Below are positions 1-9,222 of a stretch of DNA of 64,000 bases, piece by piece. Source of the stretch: Sphingomonas tagetis (lineage in GTDB: Bacteria > Pseudomonadota > Alphaproteobacteria > Sphingomonadales > Sphingomonadaceae); NCBI RefSeq assembly GCF_024211275.1, contig NZ_JAMLDX010000008.1, forward strand, positions 62,001-126,000, given 5' to 3'. Below the pieces are notes generated by a model, which searched no databases, had not been told where the DNA came from, and worked only from the letters and a program-made list of their open reading frames with translations. Position numbers and translations under genes: made by a program. Every line of letters starts with the position of its first letter. Within the stretch, counting starts at the first letter, position 1.

Positions 1-1036
1 ACCAGCTGTACAGGCCGTCGAGCGAGAAGTGCGTGCCCTCGGCCGGTTCAGCCTCGATCGTCACCGTCGCGCCAAGCCGCGAATAGTCCTGGTCCGAACG
101 CAGCCAGCGCGGGCTGCGATAGATGAACGCGTTGCGCGCCGTTTCGTAATTGGCAACGTTGGTCGCGCTGTTCGGCAGGCGCGGCAGCCCGGTCGCGCAG
201 TTCGCAGCGTCAGTGCCGATCGCGGCGGTGTTTACCGGGTTCTGCGGCGCGTAGCCGACCGGTGAGCAGAAGCCGCCCTGTTGCGTGCCGCGATATACTT
301 CGACCGCCGACCACGCCTCTTCGCGCGTGTGGCGCTTGGTATAGGCGATCGATGCGGCGATGCCGAGCGTGCCGTCGAGGAACTTCTTCGAGACGAGGCC
401 GGTTACGCGCGGGCTGAACTTCTCGCGCAGATCGTCATAGGTGCCCTGCGCGCTGGCGGCGAAGGTGAAGTCATCTGCATAGCCCAGCGGGCGCGGCGTG
501 GTGAGATCAACCGTCGCGCCGAGCGAGCCTTCGTCGGTGTCGGCCGAGTAGGTCTTGCGCACGGTCAGTTCGCTGAACAGCTCCGACGCGAACACGCTGA
601 AGTCGAACGAACGCGACGAGTTGAAGCCGGCGCGGATGTCGGACGAGTTGGTCGAGCTCGACCCCTGCATGCCGTTGAGGCGAACGCGCGTGAACTGCGC
701 ACCAAGGCCGCGGACCGAAATGGTCTTGCCCTCGCCGCCGTCGCCACGCGCCAGCGCGACGCCCGGCAGGCGCTGCATCGATTCAGCGAGGTTCGAGTCC
801 GGGAACTTGCCGACATCCTCGGCCGAGATCGAATCGACCACGCCGGTTTCGTTGCGCTTGGTCTGAAGCGATTTCTCAAGCGATCCGCGGAAGCCGGAAA
901 CCACGATCTCCTGCTCGGTCGCGTCATCGGCGGATGCGGGCGCGTCCTGGGCTACAGCGGGCGCGGCCCAGCACAAGCCGGCGGCCAATGCCACGAGCGA
1001 AGGGTTCAATGCGCGATTACGAAAATTGCTGGCCAT
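1..1036 (-). CDS. TonB-dependent receptor, N-terminal part (cut by left edge)
   Basis: This is an outer-membrane TonB-dependent receptor that starts at 1036 and runs off the left edge, leaving about 345 residues. The N-terminus is a Sec signal peptide ending near AVAQDAP. A TonB-box-like EIVVSGF segment follows, then FRGSLEKSLQTKR and a plug domain (VDSISAEDVGKFPDSN, LPGVALARGDGGEGK, ISVRGLGAQFTRVRLNGMQ), and then barrel strands. This plug wording is typical of the Caulobacter/Xanthomonas/Sphingomonas TonB receptor subfamily (TIGR01782 type). A GGGAGGT ribosome site at 1044-1050 supports the start. It diverges from a GH28 polygalacturonase and shares its control region, so import of oligogalacturonides is the likely role (inference). 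The C-terminal barrel cannot be seen. Confidence 0.93.
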   Translation of the reverse strand, partial: MASNFRNRALNPSLVALAAGLCWAAPAVAQDAPASADDATEQEIVVSGFRGSLEKSLQTKRNETGVVDSISAEDVGKFPDSNLAESMQRLPGVALARGDGGEGKTISVRGLGAQFTRVRLNGMQGSSSTNSSDIRAGFNSSRSFDFSVFASELFSELTVRKTYSADTDEGSLGATVDLTTPRPLGYADDFTFAASAQGTYDDLREKFSPRVTGLVSKKFLDGTLGIAASIAYTKRHTREEAWSAVEVYRGTQQGGFCSPVGYAPQNPVNTAAIGTDAANCATGLPRLPNSATNVANYETARNAFIYRSPRWLRSDQDYSRLGATVTIEAEPAEGTHFSLDGLYSW

Positions 1037-1093
1037 TCCCGGACCTCCCCTGATTAGCTGGTCCTCACCGCTGTCTCGCGCGCTTGACCAAAC

Positions 1094-1104
1094 CTGTAAG
1101 ACAG
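1094..1104. promoter_or_regulatory. Predicted GntR-family operator (CTGTAAGACAG) upstream of TonB receptor and GH28
   Basis: CTGT-AAG-ACAG is a perfect palindrome of the TnGT/ACnA type bound by FadR-family GntR regulators. It lies in the 153-bp region between the divergent receptor and polygalacturonase genes. A second, imperfect copy (TTGTATGATGA) starts at 1111. The same word recurs at 8318 and 9198 around the regulator gene. Binding by that regulator is inferred. Confidence 0.72.
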
Positions 1105-1189
1105 ATATAGTTGTATGATGACTGATAACGCAAGCGGTTTTTGCATGCGTTAGACAGCGCTAAAAAATCGTTTTAGAAGAGGATGTTAA

Positions 1190-2557
1190 ATGAGCTCAAG
1201 GCGTGGCTTGATCATGGGAGCGCCAGCGCTGGCACTCCTAACCGTTTCCGCGGCGCCTGCCCTTGCCCGCAAGCGACTCGTCGACATCCGCAGCCATGGC
1301 GCGGTCGGAGACGGGCGCACCGTCAACACCCGCGCGATCCAGAAGGCGATCGACGCCTGCGCGCGGGCGGGCGGCGGCATGATTACCGTGCCCGCGGGTG
1401 TCTTCGTCAGCGGATCGATCGTGCTGAAGCCGGGCGTCGGGCTGGAGCTTCAACGGAACGCCGTGCTGAAGGGCTCGTCCAATCTCGACGACTATCCGCT
1501 GGTGCTACGCCGCTTCTGCGAAGCCTATCCCGAAGCGGTGCGCATGGCGCTGGTGACCTCGGTCGGCAATCATGGGCTGCGCATCGTCGGGCCGGGCACG
1601 CTCGATGGGCATGGCGATCCGTTCTGGCGGCGCTTCTTCGACATGCCGGAAGAGTATGTCGGCAAGACCAAGGTCGTTTACGGTTTCCCGCAGATCGCCT
1701 TCATCCAGGACTGCAACGACGTGCTGGTCAGCGGCGTGACCTTCAAGGACGCGGCATTCTGGAACCTGCATATGTACCGCTGCCGCAATTCGGTGGTCGA
1801 GGATTGCAGTTTCGAGGTGCCGCACGAAATCCGCGCGCCGAGTTCGGACGCGATCGACATCGATAGCTGTCAGGACATCGTCGTGCGCCGTTGCCGCTTC
1901 TCGGTCGATGACGACTGTATCGCGCTGAAGGGCACGCAGGGACCGGGCGCCGCCGCCTATGCCGAGGCGCCGCCGGTCGAGCGCATCCATATCCATGATT
2001 GCGTGTTCGTTCATGGCCTCGGCTGCGTCACCTATGGCAGCAACGCGACGGTCGTGCGCGATGTGCGAGTCGAGCGCATCACCAATGTCGGCGACATCCC
2101 GACCATCCGTTTCAAGGTGCGCCCGGATACGCCGGGCCAGGTCTATGAGAAGCTTCGCGTCAAGGGCATCCGCCTCGCCGAAGCGCCGACGCCCTATGGC
2201 CCGCGCTGGCACAATGGCGAGGTATTCCACGGCTATGGCAAGCCCAATTGGAGCGAGAGCGACGCCGCGGTCGGGCTGATCGTCAACGCCCGGCTGGTGC
2301 ACGGCACCAAGGTCGAGCCGCGCATGCCCGGCGCGATCATCCGCGACGTGGTGATCGAGGATGTGAAGGGCACCACACGCCGCTTCGGCAACATCTCCGG
2401 CAATGCGACCAGCGCGATCTCGAACTTCCTGCTCAAGGATATCGACGTGCGGCTGACCGACACCGGCGACCGCCAGAAGCTGATCGCACGCGACACCAAG
2501 GACATCCGTTTCGAGAATGTCCGCGTCAACGGCGTGCCGGGTCAGATCATCAGCTGA
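1190..2557 (+). CDS. GH28 polygalacturonase / exo-polygalacturonosidase, Tat-exported
   Basis: This is a 455-residue pectinase of glycoside hydrolase family 28, which hydrolyses alpha-1,4 galacturonosyl bonds. The N-terminus carries a Tat-type signal (SSRRGLIMGAPALAL, cleavage near APALA), so the enzyme is probably periplasmic. A pectate-lyase-3-like opening follows (VDIRSHGAVGDGRTVNTRAIQKAI), then the parallel beta-helix. Candidate catalytic positions are the Asp residues in SSDAIDIDS and VDDDCIALKG, followed by GLGCVTYGS and TIRFKV, which match the order of GH28 motifs; the usual GH dipeptide reads GC here. A GAGGATG ribosome site precedes the ATG. Its neighbours are a TonB receptor and the hexuronate operon, so it probably releases galacturonate for UxaC. 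Substrate end-product (mono- or di-uronate) is not decided. Confidence 0.88.
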   Translation: MSSRRGLIMGAPALALLTVSAAPALARKRLVDIRSHGAVGDGRTVNTRAIQKAIDACARAGGGMITVPAGVFVSGSIVLKPGVGLELQRNAVLKGSSNLDDYPLVLRRFCEAYPEAVRMALVTSVGNHGLRIVGPGTLDGHGDPFWRRFFDMPEEYVGKTKVVYGFPQIAFIQDCNDVLVSGVTFKDAAFWNLHMYRCRNSVVEDCSFEVPHEIRAPSSDAIDIDSCQDIVVRRCRFSVDDDCIALKGTQGPGAAAYAEAPPVERIHIHDCVFVHGLGCVTYGSNATVVRDVRVERITNVGDIPTIRFKVRPDTPGQVYEKLRVKGIRLAEAPTPYGPRWHNGEVFHGYGKPNWSESDAAVGLIVNARLVHGTKVEPRMPGAIIRDVVIEDVKGTTRRFGNISGNATSAISNFLLKDIDVRLTDTGDRQKLIARDTKDIRFENVRVNGVPGQIIS

Positions 2558-2572
2558 ACCCGGCGCCGCGCG

Positions 2573-3991
2573 TCAGAGCCGGTAGGCGGACCGAACCAGA
2601 TTATAGGCGAGGTCCGCCGCCACCGCCTGCGCCTCATCCATGTCGATGCGGTGCTCGGCGACCAGCCGCGCCAGGAACGAGCAATCGACGCGCCGGCTCA
2701 TGTCGTGCCGCGACGGGATCGACAGGAAGGCGCGCGTGTCGTCGTTGAAGCCGACGGTGTTGTAGAAGCCGCCGGTCTCGGTCACCTGCTCGCGAAAGCG
2801 CCGCATCCCTTCCGGGCTGTCATGGAACCACCAGGCCGGCCCGATGCGAAGCGCCGGGTAATGGCCCGCCAAGGGGGCAATCTCTCGCGCATAAGTACTC
2901 TCATCGAGCGTGAAGAGGATGATCGTCAGGTCGCGATTGTTGCCGAACGCGTTGAGCAGCGGTTTCAATGACTTCACATATTCGGTGCGCGAGGGCCAAT
3001 CGTCGCCCTTGGCCTCGCCGAAAATGCCGGTGACCGCCGGGTTCTGGCTGCGCAGCGCGCCGGGATGGATCTGCATGACAAGGCCGTCATCGACGCTCAT
3101 CCGGGCCATTTCGGTCAGCATCTGGCCGCGGAAACGCTCGGCGTCGTGCGCATCGCCCTGCCCGGTAGAGACGCGCGCATATAGCGCCGCTGCTTCTTCC
3201 TGCGGCAGATTCTCGGTGTGCGCGGTCGGATGGCCGTGATCGGTCGAAGTGCAGCCGCCATGCTCGATGAAATAGCGCCGCCTAGCCCGCAGCGCGGCGA
3301 GATAGCCGTCCCAGGTGCCGACATCTTCGCCGGTGATCCGGCCCAGCTCGGGCAGGTCGCGGGCGAAGCGGGGATGTTCGGGATCGGTGACATTGTCGGG
3401 TCGGAAAGCGGTCAGCACGCGCCCGCCCCAGCCGCTCGTCTTGATCGCGCGGTGATGGCGCAAATCGTCGAGCGGGTCTTCGGTCGTCGCCAGCACCTCG
3501 ATCCTGAACCGCTCGAACAGCGCGCGCGGGCGGAAGTCATCCTGCTTCAGCTTGGCGTCGATCTGGTCATAGATCACGTCCGCCGTCGCCACGCTCAGCT
3601 TCTGCGGAATGCCCATGATCTCGTGCAGCGCGTGGCCCAGCCACATCCAGCTCGGCGTGCCGCGCAGCAGGTGGAAGTTCTTGGCGAAGCGCCGCCAGAT
3701 TTTGCGCGGATCGGATTGGGTCCAGCCGCCATCGATACGCGGCACGCCCAGTTCCTCGAGCGGCACGCCCTGCGAATAGAGCATGCGGAAGATATAGTGA
3801 TCCGGGATGATGAACAGCGAGGCGGGGTCGCTGAACGGCTCGTTGGTCGCGAACCAGCTGGGATCGGTATGGCCGTGCGGGCTGACGATCGGCAGGTCAC
3901 GCACCGAGTGGTAGAGCTCGCGTGCGATGGCCCGAACGCCGGGATCGGTCGGCAACAGCCGGTCTTCGTGAAGGCGGTAAGGGGTGGTCAT
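2573..3991 (-). CDS. uxaC: Uronate isomerase UxaC
   Basis: This 472-residue protein, the usual length for UxaC, interconverts D-glucuronate/D-fructuronate and D-galacturonate/D-tagaturonate in the cytoplasm. It belongs to the amidohydrolase superfamily. Visible motifs are the metal-binding SPHGHTDPSWF near residues 38-48, MWLGHALHEIMG in the substrate-binding region, VMQIHPGALRSQNP, and the C-terminal GFNDDTRAFLSIPSRHDMSRR. It is the last gene of the minus-strand uronate operon and starts two bases after the stop of the SDR gene. The upstream GH28 and ExuT-like genes fit galacturonate as the main substrate. Confidence 0.96.
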   Translation of the reverse strand: MTTPYRLHEDRLLPTDPGVRAIARELYHSVRDLPIVSPHGHTDPSWFATNEPFSDPASLFIIPDHYIFRMLYSQGVPLEELGVPRIDGGWTQSDPRKIWRRFAKNFHLLRGTPSWMWLGHALHEIMGIPQKLSVATADVIYDQIDAKLKQDDFRPRALFERFRIEVLATTEDPLDDLRHHRAIKTSGWGGRVLTAFRPDNVTDPEHPRFARDLPELGRITGEDVGTWDGYLAALRARRRYFIEHGGCTSTDHGHPTAHTENLPQEEAAALYARVSTGQGDAHDAERFRGQMLTEMARMSVDDGLVMQIHPGALRSQNPAVTGIFGEAKGDDWPSRTEYVKSLKPLLNAFGNNRDLTIILFTLDESTYAREIAPLAGHYPALRIGPAWWFHDSPEGMRRFREQVTETGGFYNTVGFNDDTRAFLSIPSRHDMSRRVDCSFLARLVAEHRIDMDEAQAVAADLAYNLVRSAYRL

Positions 3992-3993
3992 CG

Positions 3994-4770
3994 TCAGAAG
4001 CCTTGCGAGGCGCCGCCATCGACCGGCAGCAGGACGCCGGTCACGAAGCGCGCGGCGGGGGAGCAGAGATAGACGGCGGCGAGTCCGATATCCTCGGGCT
4101 CGCCGAAGCGGCCCATCGGCGTGCGCTGAAGGATGCGGTCAGACCGCGCGGGATCGCCGTCGAGCGCGCGGCGCAGCATCGGCGATTCGATCCAGCCGGG
4201 CGCGATCGCGTTGACCCGCACGCCCTGCCCCGCGACTTCGCACGACAGCGCGCGCACCATCCCGACATAGGCCGATTTGGCGGCGGAATAGGCGACGACG
4301 CCCGGCATCCCGATCAGCGAGGTCATCGACGCAGTGAACAGGATGCTGCCATGCCCGGCGGCGAGCATGCCGGGCAGCACCGCCTGCGTGAGCGCATGCG
4401 CGGCCAGCACATGCGTGTCGAGCATCATCGAAAAGTCCTCGACTGGCGTGTCGACCGCCAGCTTCTTGAAATTGATCCCGGCATTGTTGAGCAGGATCGA
4501 AACCTTGCCGGTCTTCGCAATCACGCGCTCGACCAGCGCCGGCAACGCCGCGAAGTCGGTGACGTCCACCGCTTCCCAATGCGCGCCCTCGCCCAGTTCC
4601 TCGGCCGCGCCGCGCACCATCTCCTCGCGGCGGCCGACGAGCACGACCTGCGCGCCGGCGGCGTGCAACGCGCGCGCCATGCCGAGGCCAAGGCCCGTGC
4701 CGCCGCCGGTGATCAGCGCGACTTCGCCATCGAGTCTGAAGGGGTCTGGGCGAAACGGATCAGGCTGCAC
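3994..4770 (-). CDS. SDR-family oxidoreductase, probable tagaturonate/fructuronate reductase
   Basis: This is a 258-residue short-chain dehydrogenase. The NAD(P) motif [10 protein letters not shown] is near residue 21, NNAG follows, and the catalytic Ser and YSAAK are in the region around residue 155. The GTG start at 4770 overlaps the stop of the altronate dehydratase gene by 11 bp, which indicates translational coupling. The operon contains UxaC and altronate dehydratase but no UxaB or UxuB, the mannitol-dehydrogenase-family reductases that normally link them. By position this SDR is the best candidate for that step. A 2-keto-3-deoxygluconate dehydrogenase (KduD-like) role is the main alternative. 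The SDR call is certain; the substrate is inference. Confidence 0.85.
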   Translation of the reverse strand: MQPDPFRPDPFRLDGEVALITGGGTGLGLGMARALHAAGAQVVLVGRREEMVRGAAEELGEGAHWEAVDVTDFAALPALVERVIAKTGKVSILLNNAGINFKKLAVDTPVEDFSMMLDTHVLAAHALTQAVLPGMLAAGHGSILFTASMTSLIGMPGVVAYSAAKSAYVGMVRALSCEVAGQGVRVNAIAPGWIESPMLRRALDGDPARSDRILQRTPMGRFGEPEDIGLAAVYLCSPAARFVTGVLLPVDGGASQGF

Positions 4771-5995
4771 TGCGGCACCCCCGATCGAGATCCGGCGTGT
4801 CCTGGTGCTTGTACATCACGAAATACTCCCTGTGCCCGAGCGCTTCGGGCTTGCTCGCCTGCCCCGAGGCGACATCGGCGACCATCGCCGCAAGCTCGCC
4901 GGCGGCCGCGTCCAATGACAATTCGCCGGCCAGCACGCGGCCCGCGTCGAAATCCATGTCCTCATGCATCCGCGCATAGGTGCGGCTGTTGCCCGTCACC
5001 TTGATCAGCGGCGCGACCGGCGATCCGATCACGCTGCCGCGCCCGGTAATGAACAGCACGATCTGGCTGCCACCCGAGATCAGGTCCATGATCCCTTCGG
5101 TATCATTGGGGTTGGTATAGCCGAACTGCATGAAGTGCGGATCGGGCACCGAGTCCATGACCCACATGCCAGGCCAGGGCGGGCTCTCGCCGACCTTGAT
5201 CACGCCCTGAATGGGCCGCGATCCGCTCTTGGCGAATGCGCCCATGCTCTTCTCTTCGATCGTCGTGAGACCGCCCGCGAAATTGCCGGGTGACACCGAA
5301 TATTGCCGGACCTCCCGGCAATAATGCTCGGCCTTGGCATAGGCGGCTTCCAGCTCGCCGCGCGCGCGATCATCGGCGGCACGTGCAAGGATGATGTCCT
5401 TGAGACCGATCATCTCGACAACCTCTTCGCAGATCGCCGAGCCGCCGGCATCGACCACATAGTCGAACAACCGCCCGACCACCGGATTGCCGACCAGCCC
5501 GCTGGTGCCGTCGGACCCGCCGCATTCGGCGCCCAGCGTCAGGTCGCCAAACCCCATCGCCACGCGCGACGTCTCGCGCATGATCCGCTCGCGTAAGGAC
5601 CGAACGATGTCCTTGCCCTTCTCGGTCGAAGAGCGCGTCCCGCCGACATCCTGGATGAAGAAGGCATCGGCCGGCCGGCCGCTCTTCTCCACAGCCTCGG
5701 CGATCTTCGCCGGCTGGGTATATTCGCAGCCCAAGCCGACTGACAGCACCGCGCCGACATTGGGATGCCGCGCGAGGCTGAGCACCAGCCGGATCGCGTA
5801 CTGATTGTCGTAGCAGCCGGGAAAGCCGATGACCTGCACGTCATCCTCACCCGCCGCGATGGCGTGCGCGACGTGCGCGGCGCATTGCACGGTGTAGATG
5901 ACGAGGACGAGGTTGCGCACGCCCTTGCGCCCGTCCGGCCGCAGCCAGCCCTGCCATTCGCGCGCGCCGAGTGCAGTGTTTGGCACCTCAGTCAT
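4760..5995 (-). CDS. uxaA: Altronate dehydratase, large (catalytic) subunit, UxaA family
   Basis: This 411-residue protein matches the C-terminal catalytic domain of altronate/galactarate dehydratases. It removes water from altronate (or a related aldonate) to give 2-keto-3-deoxygluconate. Visible features are the opening [67 protein letters not shown] and [11 protein letters not shown]. The conserved Cys residues in these segments are typical of the Fe-dependent family. In many bacteria this is one protein with an N-terminal SAF domain; here the SAF domain is the separate upstream gene, which overlaps by 8 bp. Start is ATG at 5995. Confidence 0.92.
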   Translation of the reverse strand: MTEVPNTALGAREWQGWLRPDGRKGVRNLVLVIYTVQCAAHVAHAIAAGEDDVQVIGFPGCYDNQYAIRLVLSLARHPNVGAVLSVGLGCEYTQPAKIAEAVEKSGRPADAFFIQDVGGTRSSTEKGKDIVRSLRERIMRETSRVAMGFGDLTLGAECGGSDGTSGLVGNPVVGRLFDYVVDAGGSAICEEVVEMIGLKDIILARAADDRARGELEAAYAKAEHYCREVRQYSVSPGNFAGGLTTIEEKSMGAFAKSGSRPIQGVIKVGESPPWPGMWVMDSVPDPHFMQFGYTNPNDTEGIMDLISGGSQIVLFITGRGSVIGSPVAPLIKVTGNSRTYARMHEDMDFDAGRVLAGELSLDAAAGELAAMVADVASGQASKPEALGHREYFVMYKHQDTPDLDRGCRSAA

Positions 5996-6302
5996 AGCTC
6001 ATGTCCTTGGCCGCGCCGGTTTCGAGATCGAAGCTGCCGGAGCGCTCGTCGAAGCGGCTCGTGCAATTGTGCAGATGGACCCAGTCGCCCGCGCGAATGG
6101 CGACGCTGGCGAGGCCGATCGGGATGCCGAACTTCACCACCGGCGCGCCGGCCGCGATGTCGGCCAGCGCGACCTTGTGGCCGAGCGCCACCGGCTCGCG
6201 CAGCTCAATCTCGTTCCCCGCGACGATCGTCACCGCCCCTTCGCCATCGCCGAGCAGCGTCGCGACATTGTCGTCAGGGTGGATACGGAACGCGCTGGTC
6301 AT
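5988..6302 (-). CDS. Altronate dehydratase, small subunit (SAF domain, UxaA N-terminal part)
   Basis: This is a 104-residue protein made only of the SAF domain found at the N-terminus of UxaA. It opens with [18 protein letters not shown], and has [20 protein letters not shown] and ends with [12 protein letters not shown], including the conserved His-rich VHLHN. It should form the second half of the altronate dehydratase with the overlapping downstream gene (8 bp overlap). The two-gene layout is common outside enteric bacteria. Confidence 0.9.
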   Translation of the reverse strand: MTSAFRIHPDDNVATLLGDGEGAVTIVAGNEIELREPVALGHKVALADIAAGAPVVKFGIPIGLASVAIRAGDWVHLHNCTSRFDERSGSFDLETGAAKDMSYD

Positions 6303-6309
6303 CGCCGCC

Positions 6310-6966
6310 TCACAATATCCCGTATTTGGCGAAGGCGGCAGTGCTCGACATGCCGGCCTCGATCTCCTGCCGCACCAACTTCTCGCCGCGTGCCTTTTCC
6401 AACGCGCGTTCGACCACTTCGGCCTCGACCGCGCGCGGAATGACGACCACGCCGTCGAGATCGCCGAACACCAGATCGCCCGGCTGCACCGTCACCGGTC
6501 CCACCTCGATCGGACAGCGATAGTCGATCACCTTGGTGCGCACCCCCGAATCCTGCGCGAAGCGGCCGCGGCTGAACACCGGCCAGTCCTGTTCGAGCAC
6601 CTGTGCCGTGTCGCGGTGATAGCCGTTGACCACCGCGCCATTGGCGCCGCGCGAGCGCGCGGTCGCGGTCAATATCTCGCCCCAATAGGCGCAGCGCATC
6701 GCGCCGCCGCTGGCGAGGTAGATGTCGCCGGATTCGAGCTGGTCGAGCGCCTCGGTCAGCTTGCCGAAGGGCTGCGCCTGTGGGCCATAGACGTCGATCA
6801 TCAGCACCGGCATGGCGCGGCCGATCAGCTTCATCTCGGTCAGCATCGGCTGGATCGGCTGCGGCAGGAACTGATGCACCAGCCCCAGCGTGTCGAGGAT
6901 ATCGCCGACCACCGGCGTGTAGAGTTCCGTGCGGAACAGGTCGAAAACCGTCTTGTCGTCCATCAT
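6310..6966 (-). CDS. RraA / HMG-aldolase family protein in uronate operon
   Basis: This 218-residue protein belongs to the RraA family, whose catalytic members are class II pyruvate aldolases such as 4-hydroxy-4-methyl-2-oxoglutarate aldolase. Visible features are [14 protein letters not shown] near the N-terminus, the metal and substrate site [14 protein letters not shown] with the Arg-Asp pair, and [11 protein letters not shown]. The start at 6966 gives an ATGA overlap with the transporter stop. A much longer open frame upstream is antisense to the transporter and was not used. No 2-keto-3-deoxygluconate kinase or aldolase lies in this window, so direct cleavage of a 2-keto-3-deoxy sugar acid is a possible role. 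That is inference; the family also includes non-enzymatic RNase E regulators. Confidence 0.87.
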   Translation of the reverse strand: MMDDKTVFDLFRTELYTPVVGDILDTLGLVHQFLPQPIQPMLTEMKLIGRAMPVLMIDVYGPQAQPFGKLTEALDQLESGDIYLASGGAMRCAYWGEILTATARSRGANGAVVNGYHRDTAQVLEQDWPVFSRGRFAQDSGVRTKVIDYRCPIEVGPVTVQPGDLVFGDLDGVVVIPRAVEAEVVERALEKARGEKLVRQEIEAGMSSTAAFAKYGIL

Positions 6967-8270
6967 GCTTCCAGTGTCGAAGGAGCGGCGGCTGGACGGC
7001 GCACGATCAGCGCCATGACCAGAACCGCCAGCGGGTAAGCGAGTGCGGCGCCGATGAAGAGCACCGAATAATTGCCGCCGGTCGCGTCGAGGATGCGGCC
7101 GACCGCCATCGCGACGAACATGCCGACGATGCCCGCCGCAAAGCCGCCCATGCCGATCACCGAACTGACGCCGCGCGAAGGCACCGTGTCCGATGCCAGT
7201 GTGTAGAGGTTGGCCGACATGCCCTGATGCCCCGCCGCGGCGAGCGCGATCATGAACACCGCCGGCCACAGGCCCGACACGCCGGCGATGAACGCCACGG
7301 GGATCGGGCACAGCGCCATCAGGAACATCGTCGCCAGCCGCGCCGGCACCGGGCGCATCCCGCCGCGAATCAGCCGCGAGGAAATCCAGCCCCCGGCGAT
7401 GCTGCCGACGTCCGCGACCAGATAGATCACCACCAGCGGCGCGATCGATCCCATCATGTCGATGCCGAAGCGGTCGTGCAGGAAACCGGGCACCCAGTTG
7501 AGGTAGAACCACCACACCGGACTGGTCATCAGCATGCCGACGACATAGGCCCAGGTGCCGCGATATTTGAGCAGCGAGAGCCACGGCACATGCGGCTGCG
7601 GCGCGGGGTCTTCGCCGGCTTTGATAAAGCCGAGTTCTTCCGCCGACAGCCGCCGCTGCCGTTCGGGCAGCTCGTAGAAGCGCAGCCACAGCACCAGCCA
7701 GATCAGCCCCAGGCTGCCCGCGATCAGAAAAGCGGCGCGCCAGCCGAAAAAGGCCACGACGAACGGCAGGCTGATCGGCGTCACGATCGCGCCGATATTG
7801 CTGCCCGCGTTGAAGATGCCGGTCGCGAAGGCGCGCTCCTGCGGCGGAAACCACTCGCGCACCGCCTTGATCGAGGCGGGAAAGTTGCCGCCCTCGGTGA
7901 TGCCGAGCATACCGCGCGCGATCTTGAACCCCAGGACGGTCGACATGAGGCCATGCGCCGCGGCGGCGAGGCTCCAGCCGAACACCGCGAGCGAAAGTCC
8001 CTTGCGCACGCCGATCCGGTCGATCAGCCGCCCGCCGAGCAGATAGCCGAAGGCGTACATCAGCGAGAAGGCGGCGATGATGTCGCCATAATCGGTCTCG
8101 CTCCAGCCGAACTCGGCGTCGAGCGTCGGTTTGAGTAACCCGAAGATCTGGCGGTCGATGTAGCAGATGGTGGTCGAGGCGAAGAGCAGCGCGCAGATTA
8201 CCCAGCGGTATCGCCCGCGCGGTGGCGCAGCCACGGGGACCGGGTCCCGCGCACTCGATTCGGTGGTCAT
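6963..8270 (-). CDS. MFS hexuronate transporter (ExuT-like, anion:cation symporter family)
   Basis: This is a 12-helix major facilitator of about 435 residues. The first helix has [20 protein letters not shown], and the loop between helices 2 and 3 has [33 protein letters not shown] is the signature of the ACS family, which contains ExuT and the galactonate and glucarate carriers. I chose the ATG at 8270, with GAGAGG about ten bases upstream; a TTG at 8276 is also possible. It is the first gene of the uronate operon, and its promoter region contains two copies of the predicted GntR operator. Galacturonate or glucuronate uptake across the inner membrane is the likely role. Confidence 0.9.
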   Translation of the reverse strand: MTTESSARDPVPVAAPPRGRYRWVICALLFASTTICYIDRQIFGLLKPTLDAEFGWSETDYGDIIAAFSLMYAFGYLLGGRLIDRIGVRKGLSLAVFGWSLAAAAHGLMSTVLGFKIARGMLGITEGGNFPASIKAVREWFPPQERAFATGIFNAGSNIGAIVTPISLPFVVAFFGWRAAFLIAGSLGLIWLVLWLRFYELPERQRRLSAEELGFIKAGEDPAPQPHVPWLSLLKYRGTWAYVVGMLMTSPVWWFYLNWVPGFLHDRFGIDMMGSIAPLVVIYLVADVGSIAGGWISSRLIRGGMRPVPARLATMFLMALCPIPVAFIAGVSGLWPAVFMIALAAAGHQGMSANLYTLASDTVPSRGVSSVIGMGGFAAGIVGMFVAMAVGRILDATGGNYSVLFIGAALAYPLAVLVMALIVRRPAAAPSTLEA

Positions 8271-8314
8271 CGCCAAAGCACCTCTCGCTCGCGGCTTCGC
8301 CGCGTTGCATCCTT

Positions 8315-8331
8315 ATCCTGTAAGACAGGAT
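8315..8331. promoter_or_regulatory. Predicted GntR operator, 17-bp perfect palindrome
   Basis: ATCCTGT-AAG-ACAGGAT is perfectly symmetric and is the most complete copy of the word also found at 1094 and 9198. It lies between the ExuT-like operon and the divergent GntR gene, about 45 bp upstream of the transporter start, so it could control both directions. Confidence 0.78.
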
Positions 8332-8344
8332 GATCGTTTTCAAG

Positions 8345-8355
8345 TTGTATGACAA
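8345..8355. promoter_or_regulatory. Second predicted GntR operator (TTGTATGACAA)
   Basis: TTGT-ATG-ACAA is an inverted repeat with the same spacing as the neighbouring site at 8315. Two sites 30 bp apart (about three helical turns, centre to centre 27 bp) would suit cooperative binding or looping. It lies 52 bp before the regulator's GTG start, so autoregulation is likely. Confidence 0.7.
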
Positions 8356-8406
8356 GTCGCAATTTGCAATCTGGGGCGGCGACAGGCGATATGTGCCGCG
8401 CGCATC

Positions 8407-9171
8407 GTGGCGGAGGATGGGTTGGAGGCAGCGAACGAGGATGATGGCGGGCTGAAGTCGATCGGGCTGGTCGATCAGGTCATCGCCTATCTGCGCGACC
8501 ATGTCGCGGCGGAGCAGCTTCGTCCGGGCTCGCGCCTGCCCAGCGAGACGACGATCAGCAATATGCTGGGCGTGAGCCGCCCCGTGGTGCGGGAGGCGAT
8601 GCGCACGCTCGCCGCAACCGGCCTGGTCGAGATGGCGGTCGGCAAGCGCGCGACGATCGTCCCGGTCGATGGCGGCATGATGTCGCGCGTGATCAGCAAC
8701 GCGGTGCTGATCGGCCAGGCGAACGAGAAGGACATTCTCGAACTCCGCCGCGGTGTTGAGATCGCGATGGTCGTGCTCGCCGCGCAGCACCGCACCGACG
8801 CGCAAGCGGCCGAGCTCGAAAAAATCGCGGTCGAGATGGCGCGGCAAATCGACGATGGCGACCGCTATCTCGAACTCGACCTCAAACTCCATGTCACGCT
8901 GGCCGAAGCCACCGGCAATCCGCTCTATTCGCTGCTGATCGATGCGCTACGCCAGTTGATCCTCGTCGCCATGAGCACGGGCCGGGAACGCTGGTCGCAG
9001 ATCGAGGGACTCGATCGCGTGCAGGAGCTGCACGAAGCGATCGTCAAGGCCGTGGTCGCCGGCGATCCTGCGGCCGCCGCCTCCGCGATGGCGCAGCATT
9101 TCGACGACGCGCTCACCGTCATTCTCGCGCCGATCGTCGCCAAGCCGAGCCAGCCGGTCGCGATGGATTGA
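8407..9171 (+). CDS. GntR-family transcriptional regulator (FadR/FCD subfamily)
   Basis: This 254-residue regulator has an N-terminal winged helix ([40 protein letters not shown]) at residues 24-85 and an all-helical FCD ligand domain ([33 protein letters not shown]). The His residues of the FCD domain that often hold a metal (in DLKLHVTLA and [10 protein letters not shown]) are present. The GTG at 8407 is the only in-frame start before the HTH. It diverges from the ExuT-like operon and precedes the enolase-family gene. In UxuR/ExuR-type regulators the ligand is a hexuronate or derivative that releases repression, and the palindromes at 1094, 8315, 8345 and 9198 are its probable targets. Confidence 0.92.
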   Translation: MAEDGLEAANEDDGGLKSIGLVDQVIAYLRDHVAAEQLRPGSRLPSETTISNMLGVSRPVVREAMRTLAATGLVEMAVGKRATIVPVDGGMMSRVISNAVLIGQANEKDILELRRGVEIAMVVLAAQHRTDAQAAELEKIAVEMARQIDDGDRYLELDLKLHVTLAEATGNPLYSLLIDALRQLILVAMSTGRERWSQIEGLDRVQELHEAIVKAVVAGDPAAAASAMAQHFDDALTVILAPIVAKPSQPVAMD

Positions 9172-9197
9172 TCGGCACCTCGCCGCCCGCTACAATC

Positions 9198-9208
9198 CTG
9201 TAAGACAA
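9198..9208. promoter_or_regulatory. Predicted GntR operator upstream of enolase-superfamily gene
   Basis: CTGTAAGACAA, preceded by AT-C as at 8315, lies 15 bp before the ATG of the next gene. It is the third occurrence of this word and places the dehydratase gene in the same predicted regulon. Confidence 0.7.
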
Positions 9209-9222
9209 GTTTGGGGAGCGGG

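Noticed and set aside
6967-8892. Extension of the RraA-family frame to 860 residues on the minus strand
   Set aside because: The extension reads through the transporter gene in a different frame. The ATG at 6966, coupled to the transporter stop, gives the normal RraA length.
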